This document shows positions 37,987 through 50,132 of a stretch of 64,000 bases of DNA, in pieces. Where the stretch lies: the NCBI GenBank assembly GCA_003116995.1, contig BDSL01000021.1:310001-374000 (forward strand), given 5' to 3'. Under the pieces are notes generated by a model, which saw only the letters and a program-made list of their open reading frames with translations, searched no databases and was not told the origin of the DNA. Position 1 is the stretch's first letter. Each line of letters opens with the position of its first letter. Origin of the DNA: Yamagishiella unicocca (taxonomy: Eukaryota > Chlorophyta > Chlorophyceae > Chlamydomonadales > Volvocaceae). The translations under genes were made by a program, and so were the position numbers.

Positions 37987-39876
37987 CGCCGTCTGGGAGA
38001 GATGGGTTTGGGGCCGCGTGGGGGCACCGAGGGAGGGCCCTACAACGCGGCGCCCCCGGTGCGCGCCCTCGTGAGCCAACGGGCGGCGGCGAGAGTCACA
38101 TTGCTCAGCCGATGCCGAATGCCGCATAGTTGAAAATTCCTGGGGCTGCGGTATCTGCTGTTGCTGCTATTGCTGCTGCTGCTATTGCTGCTGCTGCTAT
38201 TGCTGCTCCGGGGCATCAGGAGCCCCGCAGGGGTATTGGAAGAGTTTGAGATATGAGATAGGCTTCTGCATCCGCACGTATTTGTGGGTTGCTTTATACA
38301 CAGGCGTACTAGTGAGAGACTGTTTCATCTGGATGGGGTTCGTGCAGATTGAGTCATACAGTTTGGAATGTGTCCGGGCGGAATCCAGAAAACGCGCCGC
38401 GCACAACGCGACTCGGGTATCCGAGGGCGGAATTTGCGCAAGTGCCGTTACGCATATTGCGCTCCAGGTCTAGGTCAGCCTTTCCTTTTTTGTAGCTTTG
38501 TCGACAGTGTAGAGTTCAGCATGTTTGGTTCCGACCCATTCGATGAGGTCCTTGGGTAGTGGCAGGCACAGTGTGGTCGCAGCACTTCAGTGCGACCCTC
38601 AAGTCATCCAGACGGGCTATTCGCCATCTGGCTAGGCGGCCGCGACACATGAATTCAATGTCGCCGCCAGCAGGCTGTGAGAGATCGACAGGCAGGCCCG
38701 GCGGCCCCCTAGGGAGGTGGCTGTCGCCAGATTTTGGGAGAAGGTATTGTTGGGATGGTGGGTGCACGGCGAGATGGATCCCGTGAGGTGCTGTTGCACG
38801 CGTCATGTTGGCCTTCAAGGTCTGGCATGTCCTCGCAGGATTATTTGGGCGTGCCGAGCGAGCTTGGGAAGCATAGGAAGTGGGTAGGATAACGTGTAGA
38901 ATATTGTGTAGTTGGCGTTGCAATGAATCTTCGCATTGATTGTCAATGTTTGGACGATAAGTAGGCAGGTGGGGTGGGGGCTGGCATTCCCTCCGTTGCA
39001 AGTCATCGGCGTCTCCGCGAAGGAGGGAGGACGGCGCTGTGCCAAATGTGATTTCATAACGAGCACGATGGGCAATGGACATGGGCCCAATACGCGCGTA
39101 TTCAAGTTTCCAGTTGCAGGCGGCCTGTGTCAACAGGCCAGTCGCAGCGGGACGTGTAACACAGAAGCAGTAGCATGCAAGTTCCCCCGATCATGCGGTT
39201 TTCAACTTGCTGGTGACTAGTACATGTGGCTGGTCGATGGGGGTAGGTAGATTCCGGATCCATGACCCTGCTGCCTGACTTACAAGTGCACATGTGCATC
39301 ACCACCGCGGAGATGGTGCAAGTAGGCCATTCCGCAATCGAGGGCTCAAAGGCAGCAGTCACTACTGCAGAAAACGCTGATACCGGACTATCACTGCCGT
39401 CCTATACCATACACCAGCGCGACAACCGAGCCCTGCCACGTCATCCCATCTTCCGGTTCTTCGGTCAAGGAAAACCACAGGGCGTCGCTCCAGGGAACAT
39501 GTGGGGGAAAGAGACCAACCGCCCAGATGGTGTGCCGTGACAGTGCGCGCCTCCTTCTACACCTCCTACACAAATACCCTGCCGTGCAGCGAGCAAGACG
39601 CCTCTCATTCCAGGCGGGACCATTGCAAGCGCCGCTAAACATACATGTGTGCTGCAGCATGTGGCGCCGGATCGGGCCACACGCAGGCAGCTGGACGTTA
39701 ACCTCAGCCCCACGAGGAGGCAGTGATCGGCCAGCCAACAAGCTCCCCCAACACAGGGGGAACACTTAGCTAGCTTCCCCGCCGCATGGGCAACGCCGCC
39801 GCCGCAGCTCTAGCGGCCATTGCCTGTTTAGCTGTTTGAGCTGCACGCGTTGACATGCCTCTTTGCATGCAGCACC
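37987..39876. other. Intergenic, 1.9 kb, no supportable gene
   Basis: This holds the 3' flank of the kinase gene (plus) facing the 3' end of the aminotransferase gene (minus). A CTGCTATTG-type tandem repeat occurs at about 38149-38201. Open frames at 38516-39133 and 38936-39220 show no motif I recognise. Confidence 0.45.
38149..38201. repeat. CTG/CTATTG short tandem repeat
   Basis: CTGCTGCTGCTATTG-like units are repeated four to five times about 160 bases after the kinase stop codon, probably in its 3' untranslated region. Confidence 0.7.
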
Positions 39877-42800
39877 TTAGTTGACCGGCACCACCCAGCC
39901 GAAGTTGTCGCTGGCGCGCTCGGTCTGAATGTCCGTGAGGTTGGTGTACATCTCTAGGGCCACCTTGCCCGCCTGCCCGGGTTCCGTGTACTGCTTGCGC
40001 TTGCCCTGGTACGTCATGCTGCCGACGGACGAGACCACCACGGCGGTACCGGTCGTGAACACCTCATCCGCCTGCGGCCAGGAGGCGGAGCATTCGGGGG
40101 CCCGCACAGGGAAGCGTCGGGTCAGGAAGGGGCCACAGCGGGGGGGAGCTTAGGCTTCCGCTGCCCTGCTGCCTCAGTCAACACCAGCTTCCGCTGCCCT
40201 GCTGCCCCAGTCAACACCGGGGCTACCGGTAACCCCATACTGCACAGGGCAAACACCTGATCGGCGCCCCGCCCCCTCTCCGCAAAAGCAAAACGGGCTT
40301 CGCATTTCAGCCAGGACCTCCACACTGCCCAGCAATGCTAAAATGCCTCTTGGTCGTCGCCGTCCCAAGCTGACCCTCCCCGAAAAAAATGCTGACCTCA
40401 CCGCAAGCCCCCCGCTTCCTCTTCCGCCCCGCCCATTCCCGCCCGTTGCCGCCCCCACCTCCATGGCTTCGTGCACCGTAACCGGCTCCTCGTGCACGTC
40501 GTAGCCGCGGCTGCGCGCCAGTTCGATGATCGAGCGGCGCGTGACGCCGGGCAGGATGGTGCCCTGGAGGTTGGTAGTTGGCCGGCGGGGCGCAGTCAGT
40601 TGTCGGTCAAGCAGCGACGGCAAGCAGTTGAGTGACGGCAAGTGGGGTAACTGTGATGTGTGATGGGAAGGCCGTCGTAGCGACACCGCAACTGCGCAGC
40701 CCGACCCAGCAACCACGCGGCCGGGCCCCCACTGCCGCTGGACTCACGTGCAATGGCGGTGTCTTGATGGTCTTCCCCTTGACGACAAAGATGTTGCAGG
40801 ATGAGACCTCCTCCAGGTAGGTGTCGGTCTTGGCGTCAAGGTAAACCTGCGGGGGGATTACATGAAAGAGGGGGGAGGGGCCAGGAATGAGGAGGGGAGA
40901 GGGGGCTGCAGGGGTTGCCACTGGGAAAATAACAGGAAGGAGACCCAAGGGAGTGTCCATGTGAGGCCACCCGTGCACACGATAGAGGAGTTGCAATTGG
41001 GTGGGGTGCGGGGGTTTCAGGAAACGCTGGGCCGGTGTGTTGGGGTTTGACCACTCCAAGAGGGTCGCTGAGCACCGATGGCACCTACCACATCCGCGAA
41101 GCCGTTCTTCTTGGCCTCCAGCTGCGTCATGAGCACCTGCAGGGAGGAGGAAGAGGGAGAGGGAGGAAAGAGGGCTTAGGAGGAGGAGGCATCACTTGGA
41201 GGTGGGTGCGGAGAGACGGCCGAGCACCACAGCACACCACAGCCGCCCCTGCTCCCGGGCCTCCACAGCCGGCCCTGCTCCCGGGCCCCCACAGCCGCCC
41301 CTGCTCCCCGTAACCCCTCCCGCCCCACCCACCGGCGAGTAGTTGCCAGCCGCCTTGGTGCCGCCCATGCCGCCAGGAGCAGCTCGGTGGAAGCGCTCCT
41401 CCACGATCAGGTCAATGGGGGTGAGCTGGCCGCCCTGGGGTTAGGAGCGCGGTCGGGTGGGTGTGGAGCGAGCACAAAGCCGTCCACTTTCAGTACTATC
41501 GTACACTACCAAGCCAAATTGAACTGCGTCGAAGGGAGATCTACGCACGCCTTTGGCTTGATCAGCAGTCTGTCTTGGAGGTGCAAGGGCCTCGCGCCAA
41601 GCCGCGAACACTCGAGACATGTTCATTATGAAGCCGAAGCCGACGCCAACGCACCTTGAAGTACGCGCCCACAGCCGCGGCGAAGATGGTGAAGGTGTAG
41701 GTGGGAGCCGGACCCAGGCCCAGGATGGGCCCGGTGCCTAGAAGCAGCGGCCGCAAGTACAGCGAGCCCTTGCCCATCGGGGGAACCTGCATCACGGAGC
41801 GAGGCAGGGGCGGACCAGCAGCAGCAGCGGTTCAGCTCGGGGGTGGCTTGCCGCGAGGAGGGCCCCCCGCCGCCCAGAGCGACGGGCGTGGAGCTGAATG
41901 GGCGCCCGCAAGCCGTTTGCAGCAAGCGGCCGGACTCACGAGCTGCCCACGTAACCGGCTGGCGCCCTGTACCTCCCGGCATCTGAGCGTGGGTTCCAGC
42001 CCGCCCGCCCAAGCTAGCGAGAGACGACGCTGCTCGGGTATAAAACCCTCAACCCCCACGCTGCGGCAATCGCTTCGCTACCAAACACAGCACTCGGCAT
42101 CATGCGGGGCACATGACGAGTGCTGCTCGGCCCCGTGAAATCCTCGCTTCCGCCGGACAGCCTGAACCGGGTTTCGCCGACGCTCGCCGGGGGGAGCAAT
42201 GCCGTGGTGTTTACCCAGTGGTTTGCGTGCACCGGCCCCACCCCCCGCCGCATGCTCGGCATTTCTGCCCCCGGCCACGCTCCTGTCATTGCCAATGCCC
42301 TTGCCCCCTGCGTGTTACTTTGGCGTCGCCGCCTGCCCGGCCGCCCCCCGGCCGGTGATTCATTCTTCTCTCCTTGTGTGGGTCCACGGGTTTCCTCGGC
42401 GCCCCCCCTCCCCCTCCCCCTCGGCGACGCATCTCTCACGTAGTCTAGGTTGGCAGCCACAGTTGCCTTGACCGCCTCCACGAACTGGGACTCAGGGACG
42501 GCCGGCATGCTCATCCGCGCAGCGCCGGCCTGGAAGCGAGCGGCGTTCTGTTCGGGACGGAAGACCACCACGCGGCCCTTTGCGCTTTCCTGCGCCTTCA
42601 TGCCCTCAAAGATGGCCTGCCCGTAGTTAAGGACCTGGGCGCTCGGCATCACGGTGATCGGACCGTACGGCACCATCTTGCCCTGGTCCCAACCCTTCTC
42701 CGAGGTCCACTCGGCGACGTACATCGTCTGCGAAGCACGATCGGCGTGTTACGCGACCATCGCGGGGCCGAGTCGCCGCGACCCCCTACCCGATCAGAGC

Positions 42801-42991
42801 TTTGGCCCGTCCTCACCCCGGCCACATCCTTCAGACCAAAGCCAAGCGTCTCCCAGTCGACATTAGCCTTCGACCTGCGTTGCCATGAAGGGGAGCTCTG
42901 GCATCGGGGCTTTCGGGACCGACCTGCAGCAGCTTCTTACCGGCGCTCCCCAGCGACTGCCGCAGCCGCTGCGACTGTGTGCAGGCGTATC
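39877..42991 (-). CDS. Branched-chain amino acid aminotransferase (BCAT), plastid-type
   Basis: A class IV PLP enzyme that exchanges amino groups between Leu, Ile or Val and 2-oxoglutarate, the last step of their synthesis in plastids. Exons: 42941-42991, 42817-42874, 42440-42727, 41655-41786, 41333-41434, 41089-41136, 40748-40846, 40459-40563 and 39877-40071, all with GT-AG borders and matching phase. Motifs in order: [60 protein letters not shown] (PLP Lys), [24 protein letters not shown], then [19 protein letters not shown], which lines the substrate pocket. The sequence is about 358 residues from 42991, and a short 5' exon is still missing. The Ala-rich start ([14 protein letters not shown]) fits a plastid transit peptide. 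No lesions are seen. Confidence 0.92.
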
Positions 42992-43961
42992 CTAGAAGTG
43001 CCAGCTGGATAGCACCGGCTGAGCGTCCTGCAGGTGCGGATAGCGACTGACGTTAACACGCGTGCGGCGGCTGAGCATTACAATACGCCGCCGACAAGGC
43101 AGTCGACAATGAACTATTTTTAAGATGAGACACTGTAAAGCCAACTGGTACACCGACTCACTGTGCCCTGGACTGTAGGAGCGGACGGTTCGACATCTGC
43201 GCACGAGGGTCACAAAATTTGTGAGGGGCTGCTGCGTGGAAATGATTACTAAACAATGGGAATGAGTATGCTTACCTTTGGAACAAGTGTCTGCCAAATA
43301 TGAAAGCCCTGACGCATACAAGACAAAGGGACTGCAACGCCACCAGCACGAGGCTCCGCAGGTCCGGGAGTGGCCTCCCTTCCAAAATGTATCAATTGTA
43401 TGTAAGAATCTGCAAATGCTAGTTTTGCAACTGGAAAGAACCCCGGCCTGAAAGCTGGTACGAGGCTGTTGAGGCCCAGCATGGACTTCGCTCAACTACG
43501 CAATTAGTAGAACGTGGGCATACATGTCCTTTATGTGTCAATAGGTAAATCTATTGCGACAAAGTTGTGCCCAAGACGGTAGTCACAGCGACGCGAGTGA
43601 GCTGCTGTGAAAGCACCCAGCCAGTCTCGTGTTTGGAAGAGACGCGTGAGGAAACTTCGGGGGTCTCGGAGTTATCGGGGCAAGCGTCCAAGGATCACAC
43701 GAAGGATTGGAAAAACCGTCCAGCACTCATGGAGCGACAGCCACCGTTCACTCTCCCTACCATCCGCGTGTCTAGCGTTCAGAATGCTATATAGTTGCAG
43801 TATTCTAAGCAAATGCGTTCCAAATGTTAAGGTTTTATGCAACGCCTGCGTGCCGGGGCCCAAGTTTCGCCCAAGTTGGCTCCCGAGCGCCAGCGGAAGG
43901 TCCGAACACCTCAGCAATACACCTCAGCACTCATGAATACGCGTCATCATAGAAGGATTTT
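42992..43961. other. Interval between BCAT 5' end and dynamin 3' end
   Basis: This should contain the first BCAT exon, its promoter, and the 3' untranslated region of the dynamin gene. An ATG at 43078 on the minus strand starts MLSRRTRVNVSR, but none of the donors I tried gives the phase needed to join the exon at 42991. Nothing else is recognisable. Confidence 0.4.
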
Positions 43962-46900
43962 CTACATGAACGCAGCTACTTCCTTCGAAGCTCGCTGCAA
44001 GAGCGTCAAACGCTTCTTGATGGTCTCACGTTGCTCAGCAATTTCCTCGGTTTCGTTAATCATGCGGCGCAGCTGCGGCTCCTCCTTGCCCGCGACCTCC
44101 TCCTGTAGATCCGTAAGCAGCCCGCCCTTCGCTGGAACGACCTGATGTAACGGGGTTTGGGGCAGGTCGTTATCACCGGTTGGAACGAACCAGCCCAAAT
44201 CAACGAACAGTGTTAATACATCCCCTACAATGCCCGAATCGCAAGTAACATCCTGATTTCCACACGTAAATACCGACGCAACATAAGTCAGACGGACGTG
44301 CGAAGCGCCACTCTCCGCCCCGACCAAGGTGCATGTACAAGCCGATTTAGAACCGCGCACCGCAATTCCACTGTACTCCGCCATTGCATCATCGTAATGG
44401 GGGAAGTTCGATATTCCCAAACTCGCGAACGAAACCCCGACGCCAATACTCTGTGCGCCCCCACCCGTGCCATCCCGCGTTCACACCCCAGCCGTGCCGG
44501 TCCCTCTGAAGCCCCATCACACGCACCATGCAATGTACGATGGCCTTCGGCACCGTCGCCAGCAGCTGGCCCTTCACGATGGCCAGGTACGCGGACACGT
44601 GGTCGCTGATCTTCTGCAGGTGCGCGTCCGCTGGCGGCAGGTTGTCGTACCGCTTCTCGAACCTGGCGTGCGTGGGCGGTGGAGGTAGGGGAGGGATTTA
44701 TGTCTTGACGCCAGTGTGCGAGAGCCCCGATTCCGCGCCGCCACGCATGTCGCGGTAGAGGTGGCTGTTGCAAGCTGGGGACAGCACCCCTGCAACTGAC
44801 GGCTGTTCTTTGCCAGTGAAGCACTCGAGTTCGCGAGCGGATGTCCCTGGCCCCCTTTTTGCGTATCTATTCGCGCGCGCTTGCCGTGACCCGCGAGGTC
44901 TGCTGATCCTTCTGGGCCTGCCCCCGCGCATGGCTGCAGCAGGCGCACGGTCACAACGCCCGTGGCTCGCACCACTCGCACCACACGCACACCCCACACG
45001 AATATCTCACAGGTTCTCGCCGTTGAGCGTGTAGAAGGCGGGCCGCGGCCGCGAGGGGTCGTACGAGTAACTCTCCGCCGCCACGATCTCGCGGAAGAAG
45101 CTGGCTGACAGGTAGGACGCCTCCATGTCCACCAGTGTGCGAACCATCGCGTCAGCATCCTTCCGGAGCCGCTCTGCGGAAGAGCCAGACCAGGGCAGTG
45201 GTTGTGGGGGGGGAGGAGGCGAGAGGACCCGATTACACGACGTAGGTTGGGGGGGGGGGCGCGAGAAGGCCCGGTTAGGCGACACAGGAGACGGAAACTG
45301 GTCGGCGAATAGATGGTTGCGAAGGCGGGGTGGCGGTAGTTGCGGGGGCTGGTGATGGAACGCGGAAGAGTTGGTCAGTGGGCCTCACAGCAGCCGTGCG
45401 GCACGGATACGGAACGCTGCCACGGCAGGGCAACGCAGGAGGCTTAGCAGAAGTACATGCGGACATGGGCGCATCTGTTAGCCCCGTCCGTCCAGCCTCA
45501 TCTTTCTGGTGCGAAATGTGGCGACCACGTGTAGCAGCAGCAGATCGTTAGCGTATCTGGGGCTATCAACCTACCGAGCGTGCTGGCGGCTTGATTGATG
45601 ATTTCCGACTTGAGGTTGAAGAAGCGCTGCAGGTCGCGGCACTCGGGCGTGTTGACCGCCAGCGTGACGATGGCCTTCAGGATTTGGTGCACCTTCGTGT
45701 GCACGGATTCAAGCGCTCGATCAGCATGACAGTCATAGCGACGCACAGGATTGTGGCAGAGTGGGTTTCCACTGGAAATGCGCGGCTAATTGCACGCTTG
45801 GTCCACTCTGCATCCGGCAATCCAAAGCCGATCACCGTGTTACGATATGGGTCCACGGCCACACGGACGACGGAATCCCATTATCCCTTTCTTAACCTAG
45901 AACTCTAGAGCCCCTATCTCCCTTTATAGTCCGCGGCCTCCCTCCTGTGCCCTCTTCGCGCACCAGCTCTACAGCGTTGAAGGCCGGGTCCCGCAGCAAC
46001 GATAAACCGTCTTCGATAAGGCGGCGGTAACCGTTCTCGGGCGCAATGATGTGCGGCTGGTAGCCATCTGCTTCATTGACCACCATCTGCACGTTCTTCA
46101 GCGTCAGAATCTTCTGGAAGGGCAGCTTGTTGATGGCCTCCTTGAGCTTGACCTCAAACACGTCTAGAATCTTCTCTCCGCCTGCGGGGTTGCCAGCCAA
46201 ACGCGAAGGGACAGGTTGGTAAACCAACACAATCCCAACCGCATGGAGCACGGGCAGACGCGCCAAGCGATTATGCCTATTCCTTTACCCAGTCAGCAAA
46301 TGCAACGCTACAGGTTCTCGGCACCCGCAAACACATGGCAACAGGCTGGCTGATCGCCTCCGGCAACCGGACCGCTTCGGTCCCTGCATGACACGAATCC
46401 TTCTTCGCGACCGTGCCCGCCTCCTCACCGTCCTTGCCGCCGTCCACGATGCGCTCGAATGCCCGCTCCAGTTTTTGGCAAAGCTGCAGAGTCATGTGCA
46501 GCATGGCGCCCCGGCTGTGGGCCACGTCGCCGCCCAAGGCCTACGGACATGTGGTCGAGGGTTGGTGCGGGGTTAGCGTATGAGGACATTAGGACATCCA
46601 CTTGTGAGCGCCGTGATTCATGCGCGCAGGTACTCTTGACCTCTTGGGATTCCGTAACATGCGCGCTTGCATACAACGGCGCTTCAGGCTGCAATAGCTG
46701 GTTCGTAACCCGACAAAAGGCGGGGTGGTGCCGGCGAGATGTGTGAGATGCCCAAGCCCACAGACCGTGCACGGCACCATGCGCCTCCGAAACCTAAAAC
46801 CCTGACCCCGGCTCCACCTGCAGCTCCTTGCTGAGCTTGGCGATGGTGCCCTCGATGTACGACTGGATGGACGGCAGGCTCTTCATGATTTCGTTAATGA

Positions 46901-49688
46901 GGTGGTTGGACAATTTCTCCGCCAGGAAGGTGGTGCCCGAGTTCTGAAGGTCCTGGTACTCGGGCTTGCCCTGGAAAAACTCGCGCTCGCGGCCGCGCGC
47001 GTCCTTCATGGTCACCTGCGAAGGGCGGTGTGTAGGGGATCCCGGAGCCGGGTTGCGATGCGTAAGGAGTCCACGGTGTGAACACTGTACGCGATGAGGG
47101 CATGCCGAACGCGATGAGGGCAAGCCGAACGCGATGAGGGCAAGCCGAACGCGATGAGGGCAAGCCGAACGCGATGAGGGCAAGCCGAACGCGATGAGGG
47201 CAAGCCGAACGCGATGAGGGCAAGCCGAACGCGATGAGGGCAAGCCGAACGCGATGGTGAATGATCAACGCCCTCATCGAGAAGCCTTCGCACTCGTACT
47301 CGTGGTCGGAGGCAGGGACGCAAGCAGTTCCCCAGGGCAGCAGCCACGGGCCCCTGGCGGGTCCGCCACCCGCTCATGCGGCCCACCTTGCTGTTGATGT
47401 CGGCCTGTCCGCGGTTCACCACCGCCACCCAGCCGTGTTTGAGCTTCAGCGTCTTGCCCAGCAGCACGTCGCGGCAGTCCGTGCCTCGGTCCATAATGTC
47501 CACCTTTGTCAGGACACCTGGGTGCCGAGGCGAAGGGGTGGGACGGGCGACAGGTTGCGGCAGGCCGACACGTTCCACGCGAGCCGCAGCTGAAGGCGGT
47601 CAGATGAGTGACCCGACGCCTGGGTGAAGTGGGCTGCGGATGTTTCCACGAGCCGCCCACCAGCCGTCCCACAGGCGGCTCCTAGCCCGCCCCCCTGCTA
47701 CGCAGAACGACAACATTTGCCGCGCAACATGTCCACTAGCGGCTCGGCGCGGACCCTGTCACGCATGCGATTTCCGGGGTTGTTGGCTAAGTGAACCCAG
47801 AATCTCACACCCTATGTCCACGTTCCCCAACCACATGCCCGTGCGCGCCATAACGTCTTCGTTCGCCTCCTCGCGTTCCTCCTCCCTCAAGTTTAATGTT
47901 ACCACTCCAGCAATCCCGAGATACCAGGCCTCAGGGTTGTGCATGATGCAGGAGCAACCAGCGGTGTGATGGCGCAGAGAACAATCCCTGTCTCTCGGGT
48001 CTACGAGGTTTCGGATCCACGTCCAGGGCGAACAGTACACCGCTCCTCCCTTGTGTACATCATATACCCGGCGATGCCTTCTGCCATCAATCCGTTACTC
48101 TCTTCCGATCCCCTCCCCGCCCAATCCTCACCGATCGTGCGGTCGCCGCTGGGGTCCACGTCACGCGCCATGCGCAGCGCGTCGGAGGTGGCCAAATCGG
48201 CGTTGGCTGGCGTCACCGCCAGAATGATGGCGTTATCTGATTTGACGTACTGGCGCGCCATATCGTCGAGCTCCTGCACAATGCTGACCGGCTGGCCGTC
48301 GATGGGAACCTTCGTGAGACCTGCACGTTGAGTGCGGTACAGGTAGTGCGAAGTTTGGATTAAAGCCGCGCATGACCTCGTCTTGATGGCCGCACGCAAC
48401 TTCTTTGTCGCAGACGGTACCACGTTGCTGGATACGTACTAGGCTGGCCCTCTCCCCCCATATCTGGCCTCTTAAGCGCTGTGCGCCGCCCCGGCCTGTT
48501 AGAGCCTGCCTGTGTGCCAGATTGCCTATATGCGCCGTCCATCCACGTCAGGCGCGTTCGTTTTGTCCCGCGATACGCTCCACACTTTTATGTATGACCT
48601 CAAGCAAGTCACCAACCGGGGCGGCGTTCATGTGCTGTACGACGGGGCGAATGCGTGCCGTACCGCATCCTGTCCAAAGCTTCATTGCGCTCTTGGCATG
48701 ACTGCATGCAAGGCACCTGGAAACGTGCCCGATGCCTAACGGCATGGAGCTGCGTGAGGTGGCAACACCGCGGCCTGACCCACCTGGCATGTCCACCAGA
48801 GTCAGGTTTGGCACGTTGACGGAGTACACGGTCAGGTAAATGGGGTCCGGCGAGACCACTTTGTTGCCACCCGTCTTCTGCAGGTGACGCTCCGTCTCCT
48901 CTTCGATCTCCCTCCGGATGTCCTCTGCATCCGCGCCAAGTAATACACACAACCACGTGACACCTTGCTCGCGTGCCGAGAACGACCCAGATGCAACCTC
49001 TTTTCAATAGGATTACCCTTACAGATGTCATATTGTCATTGCCGCCTCGAACTCCTTCCGCCGTTTGGGCAACCCCCTCCCCTAGCTCTGTTCCCCCCCT
49101 CGGGACAAGCACGCCCAGCCGGGCATTAACCTGGGCAGAGGCCCACCCACTCCACAAAACGCAGCTGCTGCCGTACCGAAGTTGGATATCTTGCGTCCCG
49201 GCGCGTGCGCGAACTCCCCATAGTCCTGGGCGTTCGGGTCGTCGAGCTTGACGAGTTGGAGCACCAACGGGCGCCTTGTGACGATGCCCGTTCCACGTGG
49301 CAGGAAGTCCCTGCCCACGACGGCTTCAAGCACCGACGACTTGCCGGAGCTCTGTGGGCAATGTTGGCATTTGCATTGATCCGGGCGCTGCAACGTCCTT
49401 TTCACGGCATTGATGCCGTTTCCAAAGCCATCCACAATTATCATATACACAGATTACGTTTGCTGGAGCCGAATTGATGGTAGGGCCCCGCTGTGCCCAA
49501 GAACAACCTAACTGCCCACAGCTCCCTTCCTTCGACATTTAGGCATGCAACGACCTCCACACCTGGCCTCCAACAACCACAATAGTGGGAAGCTTGTTCC
49601 AGAGAATGCTCTGTGGGCTGAGCGCGTTGTCTCCAAGAGAAGTGCATATCTGCTGCAGCTTGTTTACAAGCCCAATCACGCGCTCCAT
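43962..49688 (-). CDS. Dynamin-related GTPase, DRP1-like, complete
   Basis: A membrane-fission GTPase of the plant DRP1 type, probably acting at the division plane or in vesicle scission. Twelve exons join in phase to 628 residues: 49563-49688 (ATG 49688), 49177-49351, 48784-48924, 48132-48320, 47387-47517, 46818-47015, 46429-46540, 45964-46181, 45575-45692, 45011-45173, 44527-44662 and 43962-44141. The N-terminus [20 protein letters not shown] leads into [19 protein letters not shown] (G1), [14 protein letters not shown] (G2), [13 protein letters not shown] (G3), [12 protein letters not shown] (G4) and VVNRGQADI (G5). The middle domain ([20 protein letters not shown]) and a C-terminal GTPase effector domain ([20 protein letters not shown]) follow. 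There is no PH or Pro-rich region, as in plant DRP1. G3 has DMPG where plant DRP1 usually has DLPG. The start is shared with a divergent gene 444 bases away. Confidence 0.94.
47091..47256. repeat. 20-bp tandem repeat in dynamin intron
   Basis: A little over eight copies of the unit GCGATGAGGGCAAGCCGAAC lie in the intron between exons 47387-47517 and 46818-47015. There are no unique spacers, so it is a minisatellite and not a CRISPR array. Confidence 0.92.
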
Positions 49689-50132
49689 TGTTGCCTAAGC
49701 CCTTGCAGGGCGATCAAATGTGCAGCTGTATTTCCGACGAGTATGGGCAATCAGAGGAAGATGGGCAGTCGGATTGAGTTGGCTACGACGGAAAGGGCTG
49801 CAGTGGTAAGAACGTCGAGTCTATAATCTGAATACGTCACTGCGATTCACAGACACTTTGAATATGGCATGAAATAACTCTGCCTGCTGTCGTACAGGTG
49901 AGTTTGTCTTCTTCAAAGCGCCTTCCCAAACTCGTATTTTTATTTCTGCCATTCTTTGCTTCAGGCTCTTAGCGATATCACGTCTTAGGTTGAACGGTTT
50001 TAACGTTGGTGTCTTGACTTCCGTATAACAGTGCGAACTGCGACGTAGAAGACTGATATCCTGTCAACAGACATACCCTTTCAGTGTGTCCTCATTTGCA
50101 GTAGCACCTCTGTATTGCTTTCGTTCGGGTGA
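49689..50132. promoter_or_regulatory. Bidirectional promoter interval
   Basis: Only 444 bases separate the dynamin start codon (minus) from the start codon of the small unknown gene (plus), so both promoters must lie here or overlap. The stretch is clearly AT-richer than the gene bodies. I cannot point to a defined TATA box or start site. Confidence 0.5.

Noticed and set aside
38516..39133. 205-codon minus-strand frame
   Set aside because: It has no splice context or motif, and the plus strand shows comparable fragments. It is not supportable as a gene.
47091..47256. CRISPR-like array
   Set aside because: The 20-bp units are contiguous with no spacers, and the genome is eukaryotic.
43962..49688. 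Classical animal-type dynamin with PH and Pro-rich domains
   Set aside because: After the middle domain the sequence goes straight to the effector domain and stops at residue 628; no PH-like or Pro-rich segment is present, so it is DRP1-like.
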